64,000 nucleotides of DNA from Pannonibacter carbonis. Its GTDB lineage: Bacteria > Pseudomonadota > Alphaproteobacteria > Rhizobiales > Stappiaceae. The notes beneath the pieces are model-generated. The model had not been told where the DNA came from. It did no database searches and saw nothing but the letters and a program-made list of their open reading frames with translations. The stretch lies in contig NZ_PUDR01000008.1 in assembly GCF_003012935.1 (NCBI RefSeq), positions 1-64,000 of the forward strand, written 5' to 3'. Of the stretch, positions 35,559 to 44,167 are shown piece by piece (positions within the stretch are counted from its first letter, which is position 1; every line of letters begins with the position of its first letter). A program made the position numbers and the translations under genes.

Positions 35559-36665
35559 TTACTTGCGGAGAAAATCACCGATGGCGGCAACGACGGCGCG
35601 GTTGGCTTCCTCTGTGCCGATGGTCAGGCGCAGGGCATCCGGCAGGCCGTAGTTGGCCACCGCGCGCAGGATGAAACCGTGCTCCGACAAATAGGCGTCG
35701 GCATCACGGGCGCGCTTGCCATCCGTGTCCGGGAAATGGACCAGAACGAAGTTGCCAACGCTCGGCGTGACCTTTAGGCCAAGGGCTTCCAGCTGCGAGG
35801 CGACCCAGGGCAGCCATTCGTCGTTATGGGCGATCGCCTTCTCGACAAAGGCCCGGTCCCGGATCGCGGCAATGCCGGCGGCCATGGCCGGGCCGGAGAC
35901 GTTGAACGGCCCGCGGATGCGGTTCATCGCATCGATCATTTCGGCCGGGCCGAAGCACCAGCCGAGGCGCAGATTGGCAAGGCCGTAAATCTTGGAGAAG
36001 GTGCGCGTCATGATGACATTGTCGGACGTCGCGGCCAGTTCCAGCCCGCTCTCGTAGTCATTGCGCCGAACATATTCGGCATAGGCCGCGTCCAGAACGA
36101 GGATGACGTTGCCGGGAAGGCCGGCATGAAGGCGCCGCACTTCATCGAAGGGCAGATAGGTTCCGGTCGGGTTGTTCGGGTTGGCCAGGAAGACGATCCT
36201 GGTCTTGTCGTTGACCAGGGCGAGAATGCCGTCGACATCTGCGGTCAGGTTCTTCTCCGGAGCGACGACAGGCGTGGCGCCTGCGCCCCGGATGACGATC
36301 GGGTAGACCAGGAACCCGAACTCCGAATAGATCGCCTCGTCGCCAGGGGCGAGATAGGTGTTGGCGATCAGGGTCAGGATCTCGTCGGACCCGGCACCGC
36401 AGATGATGCGGTCAGGGTTGATGCCGGTGACCTCGCCGATGGCCTCGCGCAGGGCGCTGGAGGAGCCATCCGGGTAAAGCTCGAGCTGGCCGGCGACTGC
36501 GGCGATGGCTGCCTTTGCGGCCTCACTTGCGCCAATGGGCGATTCGTTCGACGACAGCTTGTAGATCTTCGATCCGCCGCTGGCCTTCGACTTGCCGGGG
36601 ACGTAAGGGGCGATGTCCAGGATGCCGGCGCGCGGGGTCGGGCGGCTCTTTGTGCTGTTGCTCAT
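35559..36665 (-). CDS. hisC: histidinol-phosphate / aromatic aminotransferase (HisC family)
   Basis: A 368-residue class-II PLP aminotransferase. The cofactor Asp-Tyr pair lies in [10 protein letters not shown], the PLP Lys in [16 protein letters not shown] and a substrate Arg in [10 protein letters not shown]. It lies between chorismate mutase and tyrC with gaps of 64 and 78 bases and no other his gene near. So its main job may be transamination of prephenate or hydroxyphenylpyruvate, a dual role known for HisC-type enzymes. That assignment is inference. Confidence 0.9.
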   Translation of the reverse strand: MSNSTKSRPTPRAGILDIAPYVPGKSKASGGSKIYKLSSNESPIGASEAAKAAIAAVAGQLELYPDGSSSALREAIGEVTGINPDRIICGAGSDEILTLIANTYLAPGDEAIYSEFGFLVYPIVIRGAGATPVVAPEKNLTADVDGILALVNDKTRIVFLANPNNPTGTYLPFDEVRRLHAGLPGNVILVLDAAYAEYVRRNDYESGLELAATSDNVIMTRTFSKIYGLANLRLGWCFGPAEMIDAMNRIRGPFNVSGPAMAAGIAAIRDRAFVEKAIAHNDEWLPWVASQLEALGLKVTPSVGNFVLVHFPDTDGKRARDADAYLSEHGFILRAVANYGLPDALRLTIGTEEANRAVVAAIGDFLRK

Positions 36666-36729
36666 GTCAGTTCCTCAACTCAAATCGTGTCTGGCCGGCT
36701 TGGCGGCCCCAAGTCAAGAGAGCGCCGGA

Positions 36730-37608
36730 TTACTCCGCTTCGGTGCCAAATTCCTCGTCGCTGTCCAGATCGGTCTCGATATCAATGGGCGATGCGTATC
36801 CGCCGACAAACCGGATGACATCCGGCTCAGCCCCGGCCGCCGCGCAAAGGGCGAGCACGTCGCCCTCGCTCAAATCACCGGAGGCCGCCAGAAGCGCGTC
36901 CACGCCTTCTGCCGTGCGGAAGAAACTCAGCACTTCGAGGCCGCTGCTCATCAGGTTGCCCGGAAGGATGCCGTTCCAACGTGCATCGAACACGGCGGTG
37001 TCCGGCGTGCCGGCATCGGGAACCGGGCGGCTGATGACAACGGCATCGAGATCCGCCGGGCGGTCATGAGCGACGAAGAACGGCAGGCGGGCGATGATCT
37101 GTGCGCCGTCAACGCCGAGGCCACGCCACCACGGCACTTCCGCGCGTTCGGCAAGCGAGATGATCCCGAGATCCGAATGGGAGGCCGCCACGGTTCCCAC
37201 CACATCTGCCGCATCGCCGGGCGATTCCATCTCGACCGAAAATCCGAAGTAGTAGCGGGCCAGATCGCGCATGTCGGCAACATCGGCGCCGCCATCGAGA
37301 TGCACGGCAAAGTCACCCTGCAAACGGGTGCAGGAGGTGATGATCTCGCGCCAGATATGTTCGACGGTGGTCAGCGGCAGGGTGCCGGAATGTCGCTCGA
37401 CCAGCCGGCGCATCATGTCGGCCTCACGGTCAGGGCGGAACATGACGGTGTCCGCTCCACTGGCACGTTTGGCGGCCACGATGCCATCGATCACCCTCAC
37501 GCGCTCCATGAGCAGGCGGTGCAACTCGGCATCGATGCTATCGATGCGCTGGCGCAGGGCGTCGAGAGCCGATGAGGGGGCCGATGAGGGGGCCTGGTCG
37601 TTGGTCAT
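36730..37608 (-). CDS. chorismate mutase with ~190-residue C-terminal domain
   Basis: A 292-residue protein. Residues about 15-105 form an AroQ-type chorismate mutase (LDALRQRIDSIDAELHRLLM, then the KR and FRPDREADMMRRL helix). It converts chorismate to prephenate. The remaining ~190 residues contain SHSDLGIISLAE and a Pro/Asp-rich FFVAHDRP section. They vaguely recall a degraded prephenate-dehydratase fold but lack its TRF motif. The ATG at 37608 is used, as upstream codons cross the metX promoter area. First gene of the tyrosine cluster. Confidence 0.82.
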   Translation of the reverse strand: MTNDQAPSSAPSSALDALRQRIDSIDAELHRLLMERVRVIDGIVAAKRASGADTVMFRPDREADMMRRLVERHSGTLPLTTVEHIWREIITSCTRLQGDFAVHLDGGADVADMRDLARYYFGFSVEMESPGDAADVVGTVAASHSDLGIISLAERAEVPWWRGLGVDGAQIIARLPFFVAHDRPADLDAVVISRPVPDAGTPDTAVFDARWNGILPGNLMSSGLEVLSFFRTAEGVDALLAASGDLSEGDVLALCAAAGAEPDVIRFVGGYASPIDIETDLDSDEEFGTEAE

Positions 37609-37689
37609 GACGGGATGGGCCTTCCTGAAACTGCTGTCCTCGCGGCGGATAGTCATAGGCAGGAGCCATCCGGAAAGCAAAAGAAAACA

Positions 37690-37719
37690 TTGACACCACA
37701 GGGGGTGCAACCCTAGCTA
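37690..37719 (+). promoter_or_regulatory. predicted promoter of metX-metW
   Basis: TTGACA (37690-37695), 18-base spacer, TAGCTA (37714-37719). It lies about 100 bases before the metX start, in the gap divergent from the chorismate mutase gene. Confidence 0.5.
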
Positions 37720-37723
37720 ACAA

Positions 37724-37821
37724 CCCCTTGAAACGGGTGGTCTGTCCATGCCATCCCCTGTAAGACAGGCGCGAAACGGTTCTTATGAACGAGACCCAAA
37801 ACAGGGACGTTGCTGCGGACA
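37724..37821 (+). other. metX leader with several short stems
   Basis: Downstream of the promoter come ACCC-N8-GGGT (37723-37738), GGTGG pairing with CCATC, and CCTGT-AAG-ACAGG (37758-37770). Methionine genes in alphaproteobacteria often carry S-adenosylmethionine-sensing leaders. I could not match this to the SAM-II core, so it is only a candidate. Confidence 0.3.
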
Positions 37822-39051
37822 ATGAGCGACATACCAGTCCAGGACAGTCCGGCCCCGGCCGGTCTCACACCGGCGGAACTTGAGCTGGCACAACGGCGCG
37901 AGATCGACACGCCCAGCAGTCAGTGCATGCGCTGTGGTGCCGAGGATGCCTTGCCGCTGGATTCCGGCGTCATCCTGTCGCCCTGGCAGATCGCTTATGA
38001 GACCTATGGCACGCTGAACGATGACCGTTCCAATGCCATCCTGATCTGCCACGCACTTACCGGTGACCAGTATGTGGCCTCGACCAACCCTGTGACCCGC
38101 AAGCCCGGCTGGTGGACATCACTGGTCGGACCCGGCAAGCCGGTGGATACGGATCGCTATTTTGTCATCTGCTCGAATGTTCTTGGCGGCTGCATGGGCA
38201 CGACGGGCCCGGCCTCGACCGATCCGAAGACAGGCGCGCCTTACGCCCTGACCCTGCCCCTGGTCACGATCCGTGACATGGTGCGCGCGCAGGCGCGGTT
38301 GGTCGAGCATCTGGGCATCGACACGCTGTTTTCGGTGATCGGTGGTTCCATGGGCGGCATGCAGGTGCTGCAATGGGCCTCGCTGTTTCCGCAGAAGGTG
38401 TTCTCTGCGATCCCGATTGCGGCCGGCGCCCGGCACTCGTCGCAGAATATCGCGTTTCACGAGGTTGGGCGGCAGGCGGTCATGGCGGACCCGGACTGGT
38501 GCGGCGGCGCTTATCTCAGCGCCGGACGGCGACCGAGCAAGGGCCTGTCCGTTGCGCGCATGGCAGCGCATATCACCTACATGTCCGACACGTCGCTGCA
38601 CCGGAAATTCGGCCGCAACCTGCAGGACCGGGAGGCGCTGACCTTCGGTTTCGACGCGGATTTCCAGATCGAGAGCTACCTGCGACATCAGGGCATGACC
38701 TTTGTCGACCGCTTTGATGCCAACTCCTATCTCTATGTCACGCGGGCAATGGACTATTTTGATCTGGCCGCCGAGCATGGCGGATCCCTCGCCAAGGCAT
38801 TCCTACGGACCAATACAAGGTTCTGCGTGATTTCCTTCACCACGGACTGGCTGTTCCCGACCTCGGAGAGCAAGGCGGTGGTTCGGGCGCTCAACGCGGC
38901 AGCGGCAAACGTGTCCTTTGTTGAAGTTGAAAGCGACCGGGGCCACGATGCCTTCCTGCTGGATGAGCCGGAGATGTTCCGCACCGTGCGCGGTTTCCTG
39001 ACCGGTGCGGCGCGCGCGCGCGGAATTCCGGCCCCCGGAGGAGCTGCCTGA
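37822..39051 (+). CDS. metX: homoserine O-acetyltransferase
   Basis: About 409 residues, alpha/beta-hydrolase fold. It transfers acetyl from acetyl-CoA to homoserine, committing it to methionine. The catalytic Ser is in [13 protein letters not shown], the Asp in FTTDWLFP and the His in [10 protein letters not shown]. Early blocks HALTGDQY and [12 protein letters not shown] are diagnostic. ATG 37822 is chosen; TTG 37810 is possible. The stop overlaps the metW start (TGATG), giving tight coupling. In some bacteria MetX uses succinyl-CoA, which cannot be excluded by eye. Confidence 0.94.
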   Translation: MSDIPVQDSPAPAGLTPAELELAQRREIDTPSSQCMRCGAEDALPLDSGVILSPWQIAYETYGTLNDDRSNAILICHALTGDQYVASTNPVTRKPGWWTSLVGPGKPVDTDRYFVICSNVLGGCMGTTGPASTDPKTGAPYALTLPLVTIRDMVRAQARLVEHLGIDTLFSVIGGSMGGMQVLQWASLFPQKVFSAIPIAAGARHSSQNIAFHEVGRQAVMADPDWCGGAYLSAGRRPSKGLSVARMAAHITYMSDTSLHRKFGRNLQDREALTFGFDADFQIESYLRHQGMTFVDRFDANSYLYVTRAMDYFDLAAEHGGSLAKAFLRTNTRFCVISFTTDWLFPTSESKAVVRALNAAAANVSFVEVESDRGHDAFLLDEPEMFRTVRGFLTGAARARGIPAPGGAA

Positions 39052-39686
39052 TGGGTATCGAGTTGTCATCTGTTTCCGGCCTGCCGCAGGTGCGCGGCGA
39101 CCATCTTGTCGTTTGCGACCTGGTGCCGGAAGGCGCGCGGGTGCTGGATGTCGGTTGCGAGGATGGAGCCTTGCTGCAGCTTCTGACCGAGCGGCGGCAT
39201 ATAGACGGGCGCGGCATCGAACTTTCACAGAGCGGCGTGAACAAGGCCGTGGCGCGCGGACTGTCGGTGGTCCAGGGCGATGCCGACATGGACCTGTCGG
39301 ACTATCCCGACAACGCCTTCGATGTGGTCATTCTCAGCCAGACGCTGCAGGCGACGCGGGATCCCAAAGGCGTGCTGGAGCAGCTTTTGCGCATCGGCGG
39401 CCAGGTCGTGGTCTCGATCCCGAATTTCGCGCATTGGCGCAACCGCATGCAGCTCCTGTGGCGCGGGCGCATGCCGGTGACCAAGTACCTGTCCTACCAG
39501 TGGTATGACACGCCGAACATTCACTTCTGCTCCATCCGGGACTTCGTCGCGCTGGTCGAGGAAATGGATGCAACAGTGGTCAAGGCTGTGGCGCTCAGCG
39601 GTCGCGGTGAGCGAATCGGATTTTCTGCGCCCTGGTGGCTGTGGAACCTGATCGGCGAACAGGCCGTCTTCCTGCTGAAGCGCTGA
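39051..39686 (+). CDS. metW: methionine biosynthesis protein MetW
   Basis: A 211-residue class-I SAM-fold protein. VLDVGCEDGALLQLLTE is the SAM loop, GRGIELSQSGVNKAVARG follows, and FDVVILSQTLQATRDP is the MetW hallmark. IPNFAHWRNRMQLLWRGRMPVTKYL is also typical. MetW activates MetX in alphaproteobacteria, and the genes almost always occur as metX-metW. It overlaps metX by one base. The methyltransferase gene starting convergently ends four bases after it. Confidence 0.95.
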   Translation: MGIELSSVSGLPQVRGDHLVVCDLVPEGARVLDVGCEDGALLQLLTERRHIDGRGIELSQSGVNKAVARGLSVVQGDADMDLSDYPDNAFDVVILSQTLQATRDPKGVLEQLLRIGGQVVVSIPNFAHWRNRMQLLWRGRMPVTKYLSYQWYDTPNIHFCSIRDFVALVEEMDATVVKAVALSGRGERIGFSAPWWLWNLIGEQAVFLLKR

Positions 39687-39690
39687 GGCG

Positions 39691-40488
39691 TCAGCGGGAC
39701 CTTGGCTTGCGCCGGACATGCGGGTGCCTGGCCGAGCCGGGGCCGGCCGGCTTCATTCCGGTGGTGACACCTTCGGGCACGAAGACCGGCCGCAGGATGC
39801 GCAGCATGCTCTTGCCGTTTTCCGCCTGAAGGCCGCGATGGACCCGCTTTTCCGCTTCGATCACCAGAATGCCGCCAAAGGCTGGCCAAAGCGCCCGCCC
39901 CAGAGCTTCCCAAGTCCGGGCACTGCGCAGGATAAACCTGGATCGGCTTGGGGGCAGATACAGCGCCTCCTCCTTCGCAATCACGTCGAACTGGCAGGTC
40001 TTCAGAAGGCTCTGAATCTGTCCCTTTGAAAAGGGCCGGCCATAGCCAAAGGGTGATGTTTCGGACTGCGACCACAGGCCACTGCGGTTGGGCACGATGA
40101 CGATGAGCTTGCCGCCGGGCACCAGAACCCGCCAGGCCTCGCGCAATGTGGCGGCCGGGTCGCCGCTGAAGTCCAGCGCGTGGACAATGATGGCCCGGTC
40201 AAACACGGCATCCGAAAACGGCAACTGGTTCACTTCGACGAGGACGGCACCATTGGCGCGCTCCCGTGGCCAATGCACGCAACCCTGCTGGGCCGGCATG
40301 GCTGCAACACAACGGGCCGCTTCATCCATGTAGGGGCGCAGGAATGGGCCGGCATAACCGAGGCCGAGCAGTGCTTCGCCCTTCGCACTCGGCCACAGGG
40401 CGCGGATCCGGGTGCCGACAAGGCTGCGCAGGAGGCGGCCAAGCGGCAGGTCATAGAAGGTTCTGAGGTCGGCGACGTCGAGATACAT
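39691..40488 (-). CDS. class I SAM-dependent methyltransferase
   Basis: A 265-residue protein with the Methyltransf_11-type core (LPFSDAVFDRAIIVHALDFSG, then LREAWRVLVPGGKLIVIVPN). The usual glycine-rich SAM loop is weakly conserved (LLGLGYAGPFLRPY). It begins FYDLPLGRLLRSLV, a segment shared with an alphaproteobacterial family found beside gloB. The C-terminal tail is highly basic (RHPHVRRKPRSR). Divergent from gloB across 137 bases. The substrate is unknown. Confidence 0.85.
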   Translation of the reverse strand: MYLDVADLRTFYDLPLGRLLRSLVGTRIRALWPSAKGEALLGLGYAGPFLRPYMDEAARCVAAMPAQQGCVHWPRERANGAVLVEVNQLPFSDAVFDRAIIVHALDFSGDPAATLREAWRVLVPGGKLIVIVPNRSGLWSQSETSPFGYGRPFSKGQIQSLLKTCQFDVIAKEEALYLPPSRSRFILRSARTWEALGRALWPAFGGILVIEAEKRVHRGLQAENGKSMLRILRPVFVPEGVTTGMKPAGPGSARHPHVRRKPRSR

Positions 40489-40625
40489 GGGCCATCCGCT
40501 TCTGGTCGGCGCGATTGAACCTTGCCTTGCCCGGCAACGCAAGCCGTTATGCCGTCGCGCTTTTGCTTGCCCCCGCGCCGCCACTTTGCCACTCTCCGCC
40601 CGACCAACGGCACAGGGAGCCAACC

Positions 40626-41399
40626 ATGACACGCCTCGCCCGGCGGCAGTTCATCTGCCTCACCGACAATTACGGCGTCCTTCTGAAGGATGAGGTCAGC
40701 CACACGGTCATTGCCGTCGATGTGCCTGATGCAGCACCTTACCTTCAGGAACTGCGCGAAACCGGCTGGCGGCTGACGCATATCCTGATCACCCACCATC
40801 ACTGGGATCACGTCCAGGGGCTCAGCGCCCTCAAGCAGGCAACGGGCGCGAAAGTGATCGGTCCTGCCTTGTCGCGGGACAAGATCCAGGATCTGGATGA
40901 CGTCGTCGAGGACGGTGATACGCTCGATGTCGGCGGGTTGCGCGTCGATGCGCTTGCCACGCCCGGGCATACGCTGGACCAGATTTCCTGGCACTTCCCG
41001 GAAGGCGGTGTGGCGCATACCGGCGACACGCTGTTCTCGCTCGGCTGCGGCCGTGTGTTTGAGGGCGACCTGGCGATGATGTGGGCGTCGCTGGCCAAGC
41101 TGATGCGCCAGCTGCCCGATGAAACCGTGATTTACTGCGGCCATGAGTATACGCTGTCGAATGCCCGGTTTGCTCTGGCGATGGACCCGGATAACGCGGC
41201 GCTGCGGCAGCGGGTGCAGGAGGTGGAGCGGCTGCGCAGCGAACACCTGCCAACGCTGCCGACCACGATGGCCAGGGAGAAGGCGACCAATCCGTTCTTG
41301 CGTGCTGCCGATCCCGTCTTCGCCGAGAAACTCGGCATGGCGGGTGCCGCGCCGGCCGAGGTCTTTGCCAAACTGCGCAATGCTAAGGACACGTTCTGA
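40626..41399 (+). CDS. gloB: hydroxyacylglutathione hydrolase (glyoxalase II)
   Basis: A 257-residue metallo-beta-lactamase-fold enzyme that hydrolyses S-lactoylglutathione to lactate and glutathione. The metal motif is THHHWDHVQG, with later His in TPGHTLDQ, Asp in HTGDTLFSLGCGRVFEG and His in YCGHEYT. The C-terminal substrate domain has LPTTMAREKATNPFLR. The ATG at 40626 follows GGGAG, and the upstream in-frame codons are dropped. The cupin gene starts three bases after its stop, likely in the same transcript. Confidence 0.95.
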   Translation: MTRLARRQFICLTDNYGVLLKDEVSHTVIAVDVPDAAPYLQELRETGWRLTHILITHHHWDHVQGLSALKQATGAKVIGPALSRDKIQDLDDVVEDGDTLDVGGLRVDALATPGHTLDQISWHFPEGGVAHTGDTLFSLGCGRVFEGDLAMMWASLAKLMRQLPDETVIYCGHEYTLSNARFALAMDPDNAALRQRVQEVERLRSEHLPTLPTTMAREKATNPFLRAADPVFAEKLGMAGAAPAEVFAKLRNAKDTF

Positions 41400-41402
41400 A
41401 CC

Positions 41403-41846
41403 ATGCACCTGACTGATCTTTCCCTCACCGAAGTCATCGACCGCCTTGGCATGCAACCTCACCCGGAAGGAGGCTTCTATGTCGAAGCCTTTCGGGACAG
41501 CGAAACCGACGAGACCGGGCGTCCGGTCTCGACATCGATCTATTTCCTGTTGCCCGAAGGGGTGGTCTCGCGCTGGCACCGGATTGATGCCGTGGAAGTC
41601 TGGCACTGGTACGGCGGTGCGCCGCTTGAACTGTTCGTCAGCGAAGATGGTCAGACCGCCAAGCTTGTGACCCTCGGGGACGATCTGCCGGCTGGCCAGC
41701 ATCCGCAGGCGATCGTTCCGCGTCATGCCTGGCAGCAGGCGCAGAGCCTTGGGGACTACACGCTCGTCGGCTGCACGGTCGCGCCCGGCTTCATCTTTGA
41801 TACATTCGAAATGGCCCCGGAGGGCTGGGAACCTGGCAAGCGCTAG
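41403..41846 (+). CDS. cupin domain protein, DUF985 family
   Basis: A 147-residue single-domain cupin. MQPHPEGGFYVEAFRD, STSIYFLLPEGVVSRWHRIDAVEVWHWYGG and LVGCTVAPGFIFDTFEMAP are the DUF985 signatures. The His residues in SRWHR and EVWHWY are candidate metal ligands. The start lies three bases after gloB, so they are cotranscribed and possibly coupled. The reaction is unknown; isomerase or dioxygenase roles are possible for the fold. Confidence 0.85.
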   Translation: MHLTDLSLTEVIDRLGMQPHPEGGFYVEAFRDSETDETGRPVSTSIYFLLPEGVVSRWHRIDAVEVWHWYGGAPLELFVSEDGQTAKLVTLGDDLPAGQHPQAIVPRHAWQQAQSLGDYTLVGCTVAPGFIFDTFEMAPEGWEPGKR

Positions 41847-41865
41847 GATCGCAGCCAGAACAGGC

Positions 41866-41905
41866 CATACAAACGAAAAAGGGCCGCCCGGCGAACGGGC
41901 GGCTC
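41866..41905. repeat. copy 1 of a duplicated terminator-like unit
   Basis: CATACAAAC followed by A-run, then GGGCCGCCCG-GCGAA-CGGGCGGCTC. The same unit recurs at 42077-42117. As a terminator it fits the minus strand best (T-run after the stem), and it could also end the cupin gene. Confidence 0.7.
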
Positions 41906-41930
41906 TTAGACTGCTGACAAACCCTCTATG

Positions 41931-42058
41931 GTCATCCCGGACGCAGCGAAGCGGAGATCCGGGACCGGAGAGCCAATGTCTCTCACGGGTTAGCTGGTTG
42001 AAATATAGAGGCCTCGACTCTCCGGTCCCGGCTCGGCGCTGCGCTTGGCCGGGATGAC
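41931..42058. repeat. inverted palindromic repeat element, ~42-base arms
   Basis: Arms 41931-41972 and 42018-42058 are inverted copies. The outer ten bases (GTCATCCCGG / CCGGGATGAC) and inner fourteen (CCGGGACCGGAGAG and its complement) match exactly, while the middle of the arms has diverged. A 45-base spacer separates them. This type (GTCATCCCGG...) is a widespread interspersed repeat in alphaproteobacterial genomes. ACCCTC and GAGGGT further out extend the symmetry. Confidence 0.8.
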
Positions 42059-42076
42059 GATGGTTAGGTCGAGGGT

Positions 42077-42120
42077 CATACAAACAAAAAGGGCCGCCCG
42101 GTGACGGGCGGCCCTTTAAA
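42077..42120 (-). terminator. typA terminator, copy 2 of the duplicated unit
   Basis: CATACAAAC, A-run, then AAAGGGCCGCCCG-GTGA-CGGGCGGCCCTTT (42088-42117), a perfect 13-bp stem. Read on the minus strand it ends in TTTTTG, right after the typA stop. Confidence 0.88.
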
Positions 42121-42142
42121 TTTGCAGATAACACAGTCTGGC

Positions 42143-43963
42143 TCAGTTGCCCTTGGAGGCCGAGCGTTCGGCGCGCTTGCGGTCGTTCGGGTCCAGCAGG
42201 GCCTTGCGCAGGCGAATGCTCTTCGGTGTCACTTCGACCAGTTCGTCATCGGCGATGTAGGACAGCGCGGCTTCGAGGCTGAGGCGGATCGGCGTGGTCA
42301 GCTTCACGGCTTCGTCCTTGCCGGCGGCACGGATGTTGGTGAGCTGCTTGCCCTTGAGGATGTTCACCTCGAGGTCATTGCCACGGGTGTGCTCGCCGAT
42401 GATCATGCCCTGGTAAACCTTGACGCCCGGCTCGATCATCATCGAGCCGCGATCTTCCAGGTTGAACATGGCGTAAGCCACCGCTTCACCGTCGCCGTTG
42501 GAGATCAGCACGCCGGTGTGGCGGGTCGGAATGTCGCCCTTGTAGGGGGCGTATTCGTGGAACACGCGGTTGAAGATTGCGGTGCCACGGGTGTCAGACA
42601 GCAGCTCGCCCTGGTAGCCGATCAGGCCACGGGTCGGCGCATAGAACTGCAGGCGCGTGCGACCACCACCGGACGGGCGCATCTCGCGCAGCTCGCCCTT
42701 GCGCTCGGACAGCTTCTGCACGACGACGCCGGAATGTTCCTCGTCGACGTCGATGGTGACTTCCTCGATCGGCTCGAGACGGTTGCCCTTCTCGTCGAAC
42801 TGATACACCACGCGCGGACGGCCGACGCAGAGTTCGAAGCCTTCGCGGCGCATGTTTTCGATCAGGATGGCGAGCTGCAGTTCGCCGCGGCCTGCGACGA
42901 TGAAGGCATCACCCTCGGCAGTGTCTTCAATCTTCAGCGCGACGTTGCCTTCGGCTTCGTCCATCAGGCGCTTGCGGATCACGCGGGACTGGACCTTGTC
43001 GCCCTCGGTGCCGGCGAGCGGGCCGTCGTTGACGAAGAAGGTCATCGAGAGGGTCGGCGGATCAATCGGCTGGGCCTTGATTGGAAGGCTCACGTCCATC
43101 GAGCAGAGCGTGTCGGCGACGGTGGCTTCCTGCATGCCGGCAATGGCGATGATGTCGCCAGCTTCGCCCTTTTCAATTGGCTGGCGCTCCAGGCCACGGA
43201 ACGCGAGCACCTTCGAAATGCGACCGGTCTCGACAACCTTGCCTTCGCGGGACAGGGCCTTGATCGGCATGTTCGGGATCGCTTCGCCAGCGACAATGCG
43301 GCCGGTCAGGATGCGGCCCAGGAACGGGTTGCTCTCGATCGTGGTGGCCAGCATCCGGAACGAGCCTTCTTCGGCCGTCGGTGCGGGGATGTGCTTGATG
43401 ATCAGATCAAACAGCGGAGCCATGGATTCGGCCGGGCCGGCCGGGTCGTTGGCCATCCACTCCTGCTTGGCAGAACCGTAGATGACCGGGAAGTCGAGCT
43501 GCTCTTCGTTGGCGTCAAGAGCGGCGAAAAGGTCGAACACTTCGTCGAGGACTTCTTCGGCGCGCTGTTCCGGCTTGTCGATCTTGTTGATCGCGACGAT
43601 CGGCTTGAGGCCGAGCTTCAGCGCCTTGCCGAGCACGAACTTGGTCTGCGGCATCGGGCCTTCTGCGGCATCCACCAGCAGGACGACGCCGTCGACCATG
43701 TGCAGGATGCGCTCGACTTCGCCGCCAAAGTCAGCGTGACCCGGGGTGTCCACGATGTTGATGCGGGTGTCGTTCCAGACGAGGGAGGTCACCTTCGCCA
43801 GAATGGTGATGCCGCGCTCACGCTCCAGGTCGTTGGAGTCCATCATGCGCTCTTCCGTGCGCTGGTTGTCGCGGAAGGAGCCCGACTTCTTGAGAAGGAC
43901 GTCGATCAGGGTGGTCTTGCCATGGTCGACGTGGGCGATGATGGCGATGTTGCGCAGGTTCAT
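42143..43963 (-). CDS. typA: ribosome-associated GTPase TypA/BipA
   Basis: A 606-residue translational GTPase of exact family size. G1 is AHVDHGKTTL, G2 region ERGITI, G3 DTPGHADF, G4 NKIDKPEQR. EF-G-like domains follow, and the C-terminus YIADDELVEVTPKSIRLRK is TypA-specific. It acts on ribosomes under stress and in large-subunit assembly. The ATG at 43963 gives MNLRNIAIIAHVDHGK; upstream codons are not used. Single-gene transcript ending in a strong terminator. Confidence 0.97.
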   Translation of the reverse strand: MNLRNIAIIAHVDHGKTTLIDVLLKKSGSFRDNQRTEERMMDSNDLERERGITILAKVTSLVWNDTRINIVDTPGHADFGGEVERILHMVDGVVLLVDAAEGPMPQTKFVLGKALKLGLKPIVAINKIDKPEQRAEEVLDEVFDLFAALDANEEQLDFPVIYGSAKQEWMANDPAGPAESMAPLFDLIIKHIPAPTAEEGSFRMLATTIESNPFLGRILTGRIVAGEAIPNMPIKALSREGKVVETGRISKVLAFRGLERQPIEKGEAGDIIAIAGMQEATVADTLCSMDVSLPIKAQPIDPPTLSMTFFVNDGPLAGTEGDKVQSRVIRKRLMDEAEGNVALKIEDTAEGDAFIVAGRGELQLAILIENMRREGFELCVGRPRVVYQFDEKGNRLEPIEEVTIDVDEEHSGVVVQKLSERKGELREMRPSGGGRTRLQFYAPTRGLIGYQGELLSDTRGTAIFNRVFHEYAPYKGDIPTRHTGVLISNGDGEAVAYAMFNLEDRGSMMIEPGVKVYQGMIIGEHTRGNDLEVNILKGKQLTNIRAAGKDEAVKLTTPIRLSLEAALSYIADDELVEVTPKSIRLRKALLDPNDRKRAERSASKGN

Positions 43964-44103
43964 TAATGGCTCCAAAAGACACGACGGGCCTTGGCCCGCA
44001 GTCGCGTGTCCTTGCATAGTGGCTCCCCGCCATCTGCTGGCGGTACGAAAAGTCGCGCTCTGTATAGTGCGGAAGCCGGATTTGTGCAACGCGGCAGCTT
44101 CAC

Positions 44104-44146
44104 TTGACGTGATGTCGAGGCATGTGTAGTTAATAAGGAAGCCTTA
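44104..44146 (+). promoter_or_regulatory. marR promoter with overlapping palindromic operator
   Basis: TTGACG (44104-44109), 17-base spacer, TAGTTA (44127-44132). TAAGG-AAG-CCTTA (44134-44146) lies directly downstream of the -10. A MarR dimer here would block initiation, consistent with autorepression. Confidence 0.55.
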
Positions 44147-44167
44147 CTATCAGTCTGTCTTATCAAA

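Noticed and set aside
37690-37770. SAM-II riboswitch before metX
   Set aside because: AGCTAACAA recalls the SAM-II 3' segment, but it falls on the predicted -10 region and the preceding P1 stem and loop length do not fit.
41931-42058. Insertion-sequence remnant or MITE with terminal inverted repeats
   Set aside because: There is no transposase and no short target duplication at its ends; the sequence type matches the common alphaproteobacterial palindromic repeat. The flanking duplicated terminators are reported separately.
40230-42134. A 634-codon minus-strand frame across gloB, the cupin gene and the repeat island
   Set aside because: It runs through palindromic repeats and a terminator and lacks protein-like segments; the plus-strand genes are clear.
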